The notes below the pieces were generated by a model. The model did no database searches. It was not told the DNA's origin and saw only the letters and a list, made by a program, of their open reading frames with translations. A DNA stretch of 64,000 bases, taken from contig OZ244910.1 of NCBI GenBank assembly GCA_965221735.1, positions 1,550,001 through 1,614,000 of the forward strand, read 5' to 3'. This document shows, piece by piece, positions 33,790-40,176 of this stretch. Position 1 is the stretch's first letter. Every line of letters begins with the position of its first letter. The translations under genes were made by a program, and so were the position numbers. Origin of the DNA: UBA2991 sp965221735. Lineage in GTDB: Bacteria; Chloroflexota; Dehalococcoidia; Tepidiformales; Tepidiformaceae.

Positions 33790-34182
33790 TTAATTCGCGG
33801 TCTCGCCCCCGGCCGCCGGTGGGCGCCTGGTCCGCTTCGGGCGGGCCTTGGCGTTCGTCCCGTTCGCGGGAGCGGCCGCCAGCGCCGCCGAGAGCTGCGC
33901 TTCCAGCGCCGCCAGCCGGTTCTCGATCGCCAGCATGCGGTCGCCCAGCGCCAGCACGTCCGTCCGCGTGGGAACGTTCATCGCCGTGAAGAACGACCCC
34001 ATCGCCTCGTTCATCGTCTTCTGGAAGTGCAGGAACACGTCGAGGTTCCGGCCCAGGCTCTGGCTGAACTCCTCGGTCCCCATCATCTGGTTGAAGAACT
34101 CGTTCCACTGTCGCTCCGACTGAGTGGCCCACTGTCGCCACGCCTCGGAGAAGTCGGGCGCCGCGGTTTCGTTCGTGCTCAT
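33790..34182 (-). CDS. PhaE-like subunit of PHA synthase
   Basis: This is a 130-residue helical protein, ATG at 34182, whose first bases overlap the padR stop. The central block SLGRNLDVFLHFQKTMNEAM followed by NVPTRTDVLALGDRMLAIENRL matches the conserved C-terminal part of PhaE/phasin-type synthase partners (proline/threonine turn then a coiled coil). The C-terminal ~30 residues are basic and Pro-rich (KARPKRTRRPP) and might contact DNA or polyphosphate. It is much shorter than bacterial PhaE (~350), nearer in size to the short PhaE of some archaea or to PhaR. Its position directly before phaC supports the role. Confidence 0.75.
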   Translation of the reverse strand: MSTNETAAPDFSEAWRQWATQSERQWNEFFNQMMGTEEFSQSLGRNLDVFLHFQKTMNEAMGSFFTAMNVPTRTDVLALGDRMLAIENRLAALEAQLSAALAAAPANGTNAKARPKRTRRPPAAGGETAN

Positions 34183-34577
34183 GTCACTTCCTCTTCGGTA
34201 CTGTTGCTCTCGGTCGGCGCGGGAACGTCGAAGCCCGCCAGCGCGCCCGTCAGCACTTCCTGGTACCGGTTCAGGGCGTCGATCCAGGTCCGCAGGAACA
34301 GCTCGCCCGCCGCCGTCAGCGAGTACATGCGCCGCGCCGGTCCCTGGTCGGAGGTGTCCCAGAACGAGGAGACGAAGCCGCTGTTCTCCAGCTGCCGCAG
34401 GGCCCGGTAGACCGTCCCGCTGTCGGACTGGGGCAGCCCCGATTCGCTCAGCTGCTGGCTCAGCTGGTAGCCGTAGGCGTTGCAGCCCTTCAGGAACGCG
34501 AGCAGGCTCGTGGCCAGCATCTCCCCGTGGAGGCGCGGCTCGGCGGTCGTGCGCTTGCGTCCCGTGCTCTCGGCCAT
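34179..34577 (-). CDS. PadR-family transcriptional regulator (PhaQ-like)
   Basis: This is a 132-residue winged-helix repressor of the PadR family. A ~17-residue leader precedes the HTH (LLAFLKGCNAYGYQLSQQL, then SDSGTVYRALRQLENSGFV) and the wing RRMYSLTAAGELFL. A short C-terminal dimerisation helix follows. In Bacillus megaterium PhaQ, a PadR-like protein, senses PHA and represses itself and phasin. Here the gene overlaps the PhaE-like gene by 4 bp and is divergent from a phasin across 105 bp containing a palindrome, which is the same logic. A CAGAAT -10 box ends 7 nt before its ATG (probably leaderless). Confidence 0.87.
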   Translation of the reverse strand: MAESTGRKRTTAEPRLHGEMLATSLLAFLKGCNAYGYQLSQQLSESGLPQSDSGTVYRALRQLENSGFVSSFWDTSDQGPARRMYSLTAAGELFLRTWIDALNRYQEVLTGALAGFDVPAPTESNSTEEEVT

Positions 34578-34583
34578 GGGGAC

Positions 34584-34612
34584 ATTCTGTTGCTAGGTGC
34601 CGATACACGCAA
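34584..34612 (-). promoter_or_regulatory. Promoter of padR-phaE-phaC
   Basis: On the minus strand TTGCGT (-35, 34607-34612) and CAGAAT (-10, 34584-34589) are 17 nt apart. The -35 lies inside the palindromic operator. The predicted start is at the A of the padR ATG. Confidence 0.55.
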
Positions 34613-34629
34613 TCTGCAGTTTGCATGTA
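34604..34629. promoter_or_regulatory. 26-bp palindromic operator over divergent PHA promoters
   Basis: The sequence TACA-C-GCAATCTGCAGTTTGC-A-TGTA is symmetric except for two positions (one mismatched T/T pair in the core and the C/A next to the outer arms). It contains the -35 boxes of both divergent promoters. ATGT/ACAT-type arms are typical of PadR sites, so PadR binding should repress both units. Confidence 0.65.
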
Positions 34630-34649
34630 GCTGCCGCCGGCCCTAACCT
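34621..34649 (+). promoter_or_regulatory. Promoter of the phasin gene
   Basis: TTGCAT (-35, 34621-34626) and TAACCT (-10, 34644-34649) are separated by 17 nt. The -35 overlaps the right arm of the palindromic operator. A normal leader with a GGAG ribosome site precedes the phasin ATG. Confidence 0.55.
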
Positions 34650-34682
34650 TCCCCCATCACGAACCAGCAGCGGAGCCACACC

Positions 34683-35171
34683 ATGAGCGCCAACTCCCAG
34701 ACCGAGCAGTATTTCAACGCCCTCCTCGAGAGCTACGACGCCCTCACCCGCGCCATCGAGCAGGCCAACGAGCGCGGCCTCGGCCTCTCCCGCCAGCTCC
34801 TCGCCGAGGTCACCGCCGCCCAGCGCCAGACCCTCGACCTCGCGAAGCAGGTCGCGTCCAACCCCTCCGACATGGCCGCCGCCTACTCGGCCATCATGGA
34901 GTCGGCCGTGGCCGCCCAGAGCCAGGCCCTCGACTTCACCCAGACCGCCTACAAGGAAGCCGTCGCCGCCAGCGGCGAGGCCCGCGAGGCGCTCGACAGC
35001 CTCCTCAACGCCAGCCGCACCGCCGCCGAAGCGGCCCTCGACCTCTCCCGCGAGTGGCAGGCCTCCAACCCCTGGGCCGACCTCTTCCAGAAGGGCATGG
35101 AGAGCTTCACCGCCGCCACGACCGGTACGGCCGCGAAGAACAGCGAGCCGAGGACGAAGGCGAAGGTCTAG
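34683..35171 (+). CDS. Phasin-like PHA granule protein
   Basis: This is a 162-residue, almost wholly helical, Ala/Gln-rich amphipathic protein without signal peptide or membrane span. Long heptad-like stretches (AAYSAIMESAVAAQSQALDF, EAREALDSLLNASRTAAEAAL) and the segment WADLFQKGMESFTAATTG are typical of phasins, which coat PHA granules and control their size. The C-terminus is Lys-rich. The ATG at 34683 has GGAG upstream. It is divergent from padR with a shared operator, as expected for a PHA-induced phasin. Its stop overlaps by 4 bp that of the convergent lipase-like gene. Confidence 0.78.
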   Translation: MSANSQTEQYFNALLESYDALTRAIEQANERGLGLSRQLLAEVTAAQRQTLDLAKQVASNPSDMAAAYSAIMESAVAAQSQALDFTQTAYKEAVAASGEAREALDSLLNASRTAAEAALDLSREWQASNPWADLFQKGMESFTAATTGTAAKNSEPRTKAKV

Positions 35172-35956
35172 CTGGCTGCTTCCGCCAGCAGCTTCGCCAC
35201 CGTCCGGTAGGCCTCGCTGCTGTAGATGATCCCGTAGTGGCTCGTCGCGATCCCGACGTTGTACTCGGGCTCGTCCTCGCGACAGCTCTCAGGGCTCACC
35301 AGCCCGTCCCGCTCCGCATAGAGCGCCCGCCGGCGGAACGTCGGCCGGCGCGGCCGCATGATGTTGGCCGTGAACCGGCACGTGCAGTGCCCGCTGTAGC
35401 AGGCCGGGGACACATTCCAGGTCAGGTGCGACCCCGCCCCCCGGCGCACCGCCGCCATCGCCTCGATGAGCGCCGGGTGGACGTACGCCACCTCGTTGAA
35501 GGGCGCCGCCAGCGAGATCAGCAGGTCCACCGACTCCGGATGCTCGAACGCGACGCTGCGTGCGATCAGCGCCCCCAGGCTGTGCCCGATGAGATGCACG
35601 CGCTGCCCCGTCTCCCCGGAAGCGCGGCGCACGGTTCCCAGCACCAGTTCGGCCGAGACGTTCGGGCAGTCGAGGTTCAACCCCAGGCCCGAGTAGTAGG
35701 GCCGGTAGCCGATCCGCCCCAGCCACCAGAACAGCTCCATGAGCGACAGGTCGGTGCCCAGGAATCCCGGCACCACCACCACCGGCTCCCCGTTCCCGTG
35801 GGGAACGCCGCGCCCGTAATACACCGGCGACGCATGGAGCCCGAGCCACTCCCGGTACCAGCCCACCTCGTTCCCGATGGGAGTGAGGATCGGCTGGACC
35901 GAGTGGTCGTCCTGGTAGCGATCGGTGAACGGCGCCGCGGCGCCCTCGGGCGGCAT
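35168..35956 (-). CDS. Alpha/beta hydrolase, lipase-like (possible PHA or ester hydrolase)
   Basis: This is a 262-residue lipase-fold protein. PVVVVPGFLGTDLSL forms the oxyanion region, and the nucleophile Ser lies in LIGHSLGALIAR near residue 125. The acid is likely Asp in AERDGLVS and the His in ATSHYGIIYS. It contains a Cys cluster (NVSPACYSGHCTCRF) that could form a metal or disulfide site, which is unusual for a cytoplasmic esterase. There is no clear signal peptide. It is adjacent to the PHA genes and may act as an intracellular PHA depolymerase or a triacylglycerol lipase; this is inference from position. Confidence 0.8.
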   Translation of the reverse strand: MPPEGAAAPFTDRYQDDHSVQPILTPIGNEVGWYREWLGLHASPVYYGRGVPHGNGEPVVVVPGFLGTDLSLMELFWWLGRIGYRPYYSGLGLNLDCPNVSAELVLGTVRRASGETGQRVHLIGHSLGALIARSVAFEHPESVDLLISLAAPFNEVAYVHPALIEAMAAVRRGAGSHLTWNVSPACYSGHCTCRFTANIMRPRRPTFRRRALYAERDGLVSPESCREDEPEYNVGIATSHYGIIYSSEAYRTVAKLLAEAAS

Positions 35957-36036
35957 GCCGGAAGAGTTGCTCCTCGCTGGACTCCAGCTATGTGCAGTTT
36001 ACAGCAAGCGCCGGCATGCCGCCCGCATTCGGGGCG

Positions 36037-36270
36037 TCACTCCCGGTGCAGATCCTCCGGACTGAGGATGCGGAAGCCGACGCCAAGCGTGACCTGCGTC
36101 GCCGCCGCCTCTCCGTCGCTGATCGCGCCCCGGATCTGGCGTACCTCGAACCAGTCGAGGTTGCGCAGCGTCCGGCTGGCGCGCTCCAGCGCGTTGGCGA
36201 TGGCCGCATCCACGCCGTCCGGCGAGGAGCCAACGAGTTCGACGATCTTGTAGGTGTGTGGCTCGTCCAT
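36037..36270 (-). CDS. Dodecin family flavin-binding protein
   Basis: This 77-residue dodecin forms a hollow dodecamer that stores or buffers flavins (riboflavin, FMN, FAD) and sometimes CoA. The family pattern is complete: YKIVELVGSSPDGVDAAI, the helix ALERASRTLRNLDWFEV with the flavin-stacking Trp40, and QVTLGVGFRI. AAGGAG precedes the ATG. It lies downstream of an unknown helical gene on the same strand with only 47 bp between. A flavin store suits the many flavoenzymes in this genome. Confidence 0.95.
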   Translation of the reverse strand: MDEPHTYKIVELVGSSPDGVDAAIANALERASRTLRNLDWFEVRQIRGAISDGEAAATQVTLGVGFRILSPEDLHRE

Positions 36271-36317
36271 GGGATAGCTCCTTCCCGCGTGCTCCGCGTT
36301 GTTCCCGTGTCGGGGGC

Positions 36318-36791
36318 CTAGCCTTCGCCCCCCATGTCCCGATCAAACGCCTCGTAGGTAAGCTCGATGCCCTTCGCGATGTGGTCGCGGAAGTCGGTCT
36401 CCAGGCGTCCCGCAACCCCGCGAAGAAGGTTGACCTCCACCCGGCCTCCCTCTATCTGCCGCGCCACCGTGTCCCGCAGTTCCTCCGTGCGGTCGATAAG
36501 CGGCTGGTGCTCCGAACGCGACTGTTCGACGCGCCCGCTGAGCCGCGGCTCCATCTTCTCGATCTCATCGAGGCTCCCCCCGGGCCGCTCCGATGCATCC
36601 CGGTGCCGGCGAAGGACATCGGCGAGCTCGTCGAGGGCGTCGTGCAGACCGCCGGCCCACCCCATCGCGTCCTCCGCGGACGCCACGATCGCGGTATCCA
36701 TCCGCTCCCGCGCATGGTGCAGCGCCTCGTGTCCCCTCAGCCGCTCGCCGTCCCCGGAGTCTGCTGGGTGTTCTCGACTCTCCGTCACCAT
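36318..36791 (-). CDS. Helical protein, possibly hemerythrin-like
   Basis: This is a ~157-residue soluble helical protein. The Met at 36791 is preceded by GGGGG, and the frame is open further upstream but without codon bias. The distribution of His and Glu (GHEALHHARERM, GLHDALDELADVLRRH, SEHQPLIDRTEEL) is reminiscent of hemerythrin-like HHE four-helix bundles. The canonical ligand set, however, is not complete, so iron or oxygen binding is uncertain. It shares direction with the dodecin gene. The AT-richer 237 bp upstream probably carries its promoter. Confidence 0.5.
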   Translation of the reverse strand: MVTESREHPADSGDGERLRGHEALHHARERMDTAIVASAEDAMGWAGGLHDALDELADVLRRHRDASERPGGSLDEIEKMEPRLSGRVEQSRSEHQPLIDRTEELRDTVARQIEGGRVEVNLLRGVAGRLETDFRDHIAKGIELTYEAFDRDMGGEG

Positions 36792-37028
36792 CTCAACCCC
36801 CTTTCGCGCGGTGTCGTAATCAGTTGCTCCTGATCGAGTGTTCCGCAATCCTACTCGGCTCGTCAAGGCACTACAGCGCACGAATTCGAGGATGCAATTC
36901 ACGCAACTAGTCACGCAATATGTGAAAGGAATCACCCATCCAGTTCGTGAAAAGAAGCACAGCAGACTGCGTTTGAGGACGTTGTACGCAGGGGTCCACG
37001 CTGGCCCCGATGCAGGCGCCCGGGCGGC
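36792..37028. other. AT-rich intergenic region with direct repeats
   Basis: This is a 237-bp non-coding gap with clearly lower GC than its surroundings. It carries a 12-nt-spaced direct repeat TCACGCAA (36899-36906 and 36911-36918), followed by ATATGTGAAA. No gene, tRNA or convincing hairpin was seen. It may hold the promoter of the minus-strand helical protein gene. Confidence 0.5.
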
Positions 37029-38351
37029 CTACCCCGCCGCCGCCGGCTCGGGCTCCGCGCCGGCGAAGCTCCGGCCGGCGCGGTGGTGAACGCGGATGTC
37101 GAAGTCGCGCAGGCCGCGCAGGACGATGTTCGGCTTGTACACCGGCTCCCGCGAGCCAAACTCGATCTCGTCGAACCGCTCCAGCAGGACCTCGAACGCG
37201 ATCCGCCCCTCGAGCCGCGCCAGCGGCGCCCCGAGGCAGTGGTGAATCCCCCGCCCGAAGGAGATGTTGACCGTCTCCTCCCGCGTCACGTCCAGTCTGT
37301 CCGGGTCGCTGAACTGCTCCGGATCCCGGTTCGCCCCGCCGATGGTCAGTCCTATCCGCGAGTTCTTCTTCGCGAGCTTTCCCCCGATCTCCACATCCTC
37401 CGCCAGGTATCGGCCGTCGAGCTGCACGGGCGCGTCGTAGCGAAGCAGCTCCTCGATCGCCGTCGGGATCAGATCGGGCTGCTCCCGCAGGAGCTGCAGC
37501 TGCTCCGGGTGCTGCAGCAGCGCCCGCAGCCCGTTCCCGATCAGATTCGTGGTTGTCTCGTTCCCTGCGACCAGCAGGAGGCGCAGCGTCACCTGCGTCT
37601 CTTCGTTCGTCAGCTTCTGGCCGTCCTCCTCGGCCTGCGCCAGCCGCGACACGAGGTCTTCCCTCGGCTCCCGCCGCCGCTCCTCGATGATCGGGCCGAA
37701 GTACCGCTCAAACTCGCCCGCCGTTTCCAGCACCAGGCGCCCTTCCTCCGCCGTCAGGTTCGGTTCGAGCACCCGCGCGAAACGGTCCGACCACGTCTTG
37801 AACCGCTCGCGGTCGTTCGTGGGCACCCCGATCATCTCCGCGATCACCACCATCGGCAGCAGCGTCGCCAGGTTCGACATCAGGTCGAACTCGTTGCTGT
37901 CCCCCACCTCGTCCAGCAGCGCATGCGCCGTCTCGCGGACGTGGTCCTCCATCTTCGCCATCACCCGCGGCGTGAACGCGCGATTCACGAGCCCCCGCAG
38001 GCGCGTGTGGTCGGGTGGGTCGAGGGAGAGCAGTGAGGGCGTAAGCTCCCGCCGGATGCTCGTGTTCACGAGGCTGTCCGCCGCCCAGTCGCGATCGCTG
38101 TTCCGGAACCGCCGGTGGTCGCGAAGGATGGCGTCCACGTCCTCATAGCGGGAAACGATGAGCATCCCCGTGAGCCGGCTCTGGTGGTACGGGTCCTGCT
38201 CCCGCAGCTTGCGGTAGGCCGGGTAGGGGTCGGCGATGTACGCCGGATCGAGCGGGTACCACGACACCCCCGACTGCACCCGTTCCTGCAGCAGCCGGCC
38301 ACGGATGTAGAGCGGCGCAACGGCGGAGCGGAACGTGTCGCGAAGCGTCAT
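37029..38351 (-). CDS. Cytochrome P450
   Basis: This is a 440-residue soluble class I bacterial P450 (CYP107/CYP105-like in appearance). The I-helix oxygen-activation motif is AGNETT at 262-267, with an acidic residue replaced by Asn265-Glu266. The ExxR motif is ELLR at 301-304. The heme loop is FGRGIHHCLGAPLAR with the axial Cys372. There is no membrane anchor. It needs a ferredoxin and reductase, neither encoded next to it. It hydroxylates a lipophilic substrate that cannot be inferred. It lies 75 bp downstream of the PhyH-family dioxygenase, with a strong hairpin between them, so the two oxygenases may share a transcript with attenuation. Confidence 0.95.
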   Translation of the reverse strand: MTLRDTFRSAVAPLYIRGRLLQERVQSGVSWYPLDPAYIADPYPAYRKLREQDPYHQSRLTGMLIVSRYEDVDAILRDHRRFRNSDRDWAADSLVNTSIRRELTPSLLSLDPPDHTRLRGLVNRAFTPRVMAKMEDHVRETAHALLDEVGDSNEFDLMSNLATLLPMVVIAEMIGVPTNDRERFKTWSDRFARVLEPNLTAEEGRLVLETAGEFERYFGPIIEERRREPREDLVSRLAQAEEDGQKLTNEETQVTLRLLLVAGNETTTNLIGNGLRALLQHPEQLQLLREQPDLIPTAIEELLRYDAPVQLDGRYLAEDVEIGGKLAKKNSRIGLTIGGANRDPEQFSDPDRLDVTREETVNISFGRGIHHCLGAPLARLEGRIAFEVLLERFDEIEFGSREPVYKPNIVLRGLRDFDIRVHHRAGRSFAGAEPEPAAAG

Positions 38352-38391
38352 GAGCGCCTGCCTTCGCGGGATCGCCTCCAGCGTAGTACAT

Positions 38392-38409
38392 CCCCGGGCA
38401 GGCCCGGGG
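38392..38409 (-). terminator. Perfect GC hairpin between PhyH and P450 genes
   Basis: CCCCGGG (38392-38398) pairs perfectly with CCCGGGG (38403-38409) around a CAGG tetraloop. It lies 18 bp after the PhyH stop and 41 bp before the P450 start. There is no U-tract, so it could be a weak terminator or an RNA-stabilising/attenuating element. Confidence 0.45.
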
Positions 38410-38426
38410 CCGGGATCCGCTTCGCC

Positions 38427-39314
38427 CTAACCGTACCGTTCCGGCGGAGGCGGCGGGTCCAGCTGCGGGTACCAGGGGCTGCGCAGCGGATCCCCCGGCT
38501 TTAGGTGGATGCCCAGACCCGGCGTCATGGGCACTGTCGGCCGCGAGGCCGGCCGCTCCGCAAACACGACGTCGTCGCCGAACATCCGCACAGCCAGCGC
38601 CCGGCGCTGGCTGTCCAGGTTCGTCGGCCCGCCGCCGTGGATGATGTGCGGGTTGGACACGATTACGTCCCCCGGGTTCACCTCCCAGCCCACAATCGGG
38701 AAGCTCTCCCGGTCCGCCTCGATATCCGGCAGGATCGGTAGCTCCTCGCCATAGAACCCGCTCGATGGGTCGTCCGGCTTCGACGGGTTGAAGCCGTCGT
38801 ACATCGTCCCCAGGTGGCTCCCCGCGACGAACTCCAGGCACTCCTCGCGCTTCAGCTCGTCCAGCGAGATCCACATCGAGGCGAACTGTGAGCCGCCGAT
38901 CGGGTAGTACGGTGTGTCCTGGTGCCAGGGCGTCCGCTCCGCCCCGCCGCTGCTCTTGAGGAAGAACTCGTCCGAGTAGTACCAGACGTTCTCCGAGTGG
39001 ATGAACCGCCCCAGGATCTTCTTGATCGGCGAGTCGTAGAGCAGCCGCCTGATTTCGAAGGAGTAGTCGAAGTTCCGCACGGTCTCGTGGAACTCGCCCT
39101 CCGTCCCCTCGAAGAACGTCGCCTTGTGCATCCCCGAGTCCGCCAGCACCTTCCCCAGCCCCATCCCCAGCAGCATCATCCACTCGGGCCCGAGCGCATT
39201 GCGCAGCATGACCACGCCATCCTTCTCCCAGCGCGCGATCACCTCATCGGTAATCCCTGCGACCGGATCGGCCGGGTCAAGGTCGTAGCTCGCCGCGACA
39301 GTGTCGGTAGTCAT
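38427..39314 (-). CDS. Phytanoyl-CoA dioxygenase (PhyH) family Fe(II)/2-oxoglutarate oxygenase
   Basis: This is a 295-residue non-heme iron oxygenase with a double-stranded beta-helix fold. The Fe ligands are His131 and Asp133 (WHQDTPYY) and His226 (NPHIIHGGGP). Arg237 in SQRRALAV is the likely 2-oxoglutarate anchor. Met at 39314 is preferred to one 27 nt upstream because AGGAG lies 8 nt before it. It hydroxylates an unknown substrate; PhyH relatives act on fatty acyl-CoAs, ectoine and quorum-type molecules. A perfect TATAAT box is present upstream. P450 follows downstream. Confidence 0.9.
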   Translation of the reverse strand: MTTDTVAASYDLDPADPVAGITDEVIARWEKDGVVMLRNALGPEWMMLLGMGLGKVLADSGMHKATFFEGTEGEFHETVRNFDYSFEIRRLLYDSPIKKILGRFIHSENVWYYSDEFFLKSSGGAERTPWHQDTPYYPIGGSQFASMWISLDELKREECLEFVAGSHLGTMYDGFNPSKPDDPSSGFYGEELPILPDIEADRESFPIVGWEVNPGDVIVSNPHIIHGGGPTNLDSQRRALAVRMFGDDVVFAERPASRPTVPMTPGLGIHLKPGDPLRSPWYPQLDPPPPPERYG

Positions 39315-39346
39315 CACGCTGCTCCTGGGGCCTGCTGGCACCTGCC

Positions 39347-39352
39347 ATTATA
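39347..39352 (-). promoter_or_regulatory. -10 box of the PhyH-family gene
   Basis: The minus strand reads TATAAT, a perfect consensus, 32 nt upstream of the start codon at 39314. The -35 region is weak (GAAACA at 39371-39376, 18-nt spacer). Confidence 0.5.
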
Positions 39353-39429
39353 GGAGTGCCCCGGAACCCATGTTTCGTGCGCTGGTTGAGTGGACCGTCT
39401 GGACTACACTTCGAGGCAGGGAGGTGCAT

Positions 39430-39927
39430 GTGCTCGACCGTGCGAGCCAACGCCTCGTGGGTGTAGCCAGGAGGCGTTGGCTGTTCCTTACGATGGCCTT
39501 CATCGTCGCGGGAATGGCCGTGGCAGGGGTCGTCGTTCCTGCCACAGGCTTCGAGGCATATCACACTGACGGCCCGACTCCGTACATCGCCTACAGCTAC
39601 TTCCACGACATCTCCGGGACGTACGGCTCCGACAACTGGCCGGTACAGGGTGGCCGCTTTGTTGTGGTCCCTGCCCTCCTTTCCGGGTTTCTCTTCCTCT
39701 TGAACCTTCGTTCAGACGATGGCCTCTTGCGGGGGTTCTTTGCCGCGAATGGACTGCTGCTCCTCCTCGCGTATGTGCTGGTCGACCTTCCGACCGAGCC
39801 GCGGGATAGCGGAATGTCGGATCTTTCTGCCGGTCCCGGACAACTGCTTGTGTTGCTTGCAGGACTTGGAAGCCTTGCCACGGCCTTGAGCCATCTTGGC
39901 TACGGCGAATGGAAGCGCACTGGGTAG
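39430..39927 (+). CDS. Small four-helix membrane protein of unknown function
   Basis: This is a ~165-residue membrane protein with four hydrophobic segments (~15-37, ~75-92, ~100-117 and ~138-155). The extracytoplasmic loop after the first is rich in Tyr, Asp and Ser. GTG 39430 is preferred as start because GGGAGG lies 5 nt upstream; ATG 39370 gives a longer product. Base composition is less GC-biased and codon use less extreme than in neighbouring genes, which suggests a recent arrival. I recognise no family. It is divergent from the PhyH gene and followed by tRNA-Lys on the other strand. Confidence 0.6.
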   Translation: MLDRASQRLVGVARRRWLFLTMAFIVAGMAVAGVVVPATGFEAYHTDGPTPYIAYSYFHDISGTYGSDNWPVQGGRFVVVPALLSGFLFLLNLRSDDGLLRGFFAANGLLLLLAYVLVDLPTEPRDSGMSDLSAGPGQLLVLLAGLGSLATALSHLGYGEWKRTG

Positions 39928-39983
39928 CGGTCTGCGCCCACAGACTCCGTGAGCGCGGCTCCCGCCCGGCATTCGCTTTGAGC

Positions 39984-40059
39984 TGGTAGGCCCGGGGAGA
40001 CTCGAACTCCCGACCAATGGATTAAAAGTCCACTGCTCTTCCAGCTGAGCTACGGGCCC
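39984..40059 (-). tRNA. tRNA-Lys (TTT)
   Basis: A complete cloverleaf is present on the minus strand. The acceptor stem is GGGCCCG/CGGGCCT (G1-U72 wobble), and the D arm is GCTC/GAGC. The anticodon stem is GTGGA/TCCAT with loop CTTTTAA (anticodon TTT). The T arm is around TTCGAGT, with A73 and an encoded CCA. Confidence 0.96.
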
Positions 40060-40107
40060 GCACCTATCGTAGCCCCGACCGCCCCCACGAGCCCCGCGCC
40101 TCCCGTG

Positions 40108-40137
40108 GTGACCATCGGAATGCGCCTTCGGTAGAAT
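40108..40137 (+). promoter_or_regulatory. Promoter of the Rieske oxygenase gene
   Basis: GTGACC (-35-like, 40108-40113) and TAGAAT (-10, 40132-40137) are 18 nt apart. The ATG follows 39 nt later, with a GAGGGA ribosome site. Confidence 0.5.
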
Positions 40138-40176
40138 CTCATTCACCTGTACGCCACACCCACGCGAGGGAACTCC

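Noticed and set aside
39929..39945. GTCTG/CAGAC hairpin after the small membrane protein as terminator
   Set aside because: A 5-bp stem and no U-tract; could be chance.
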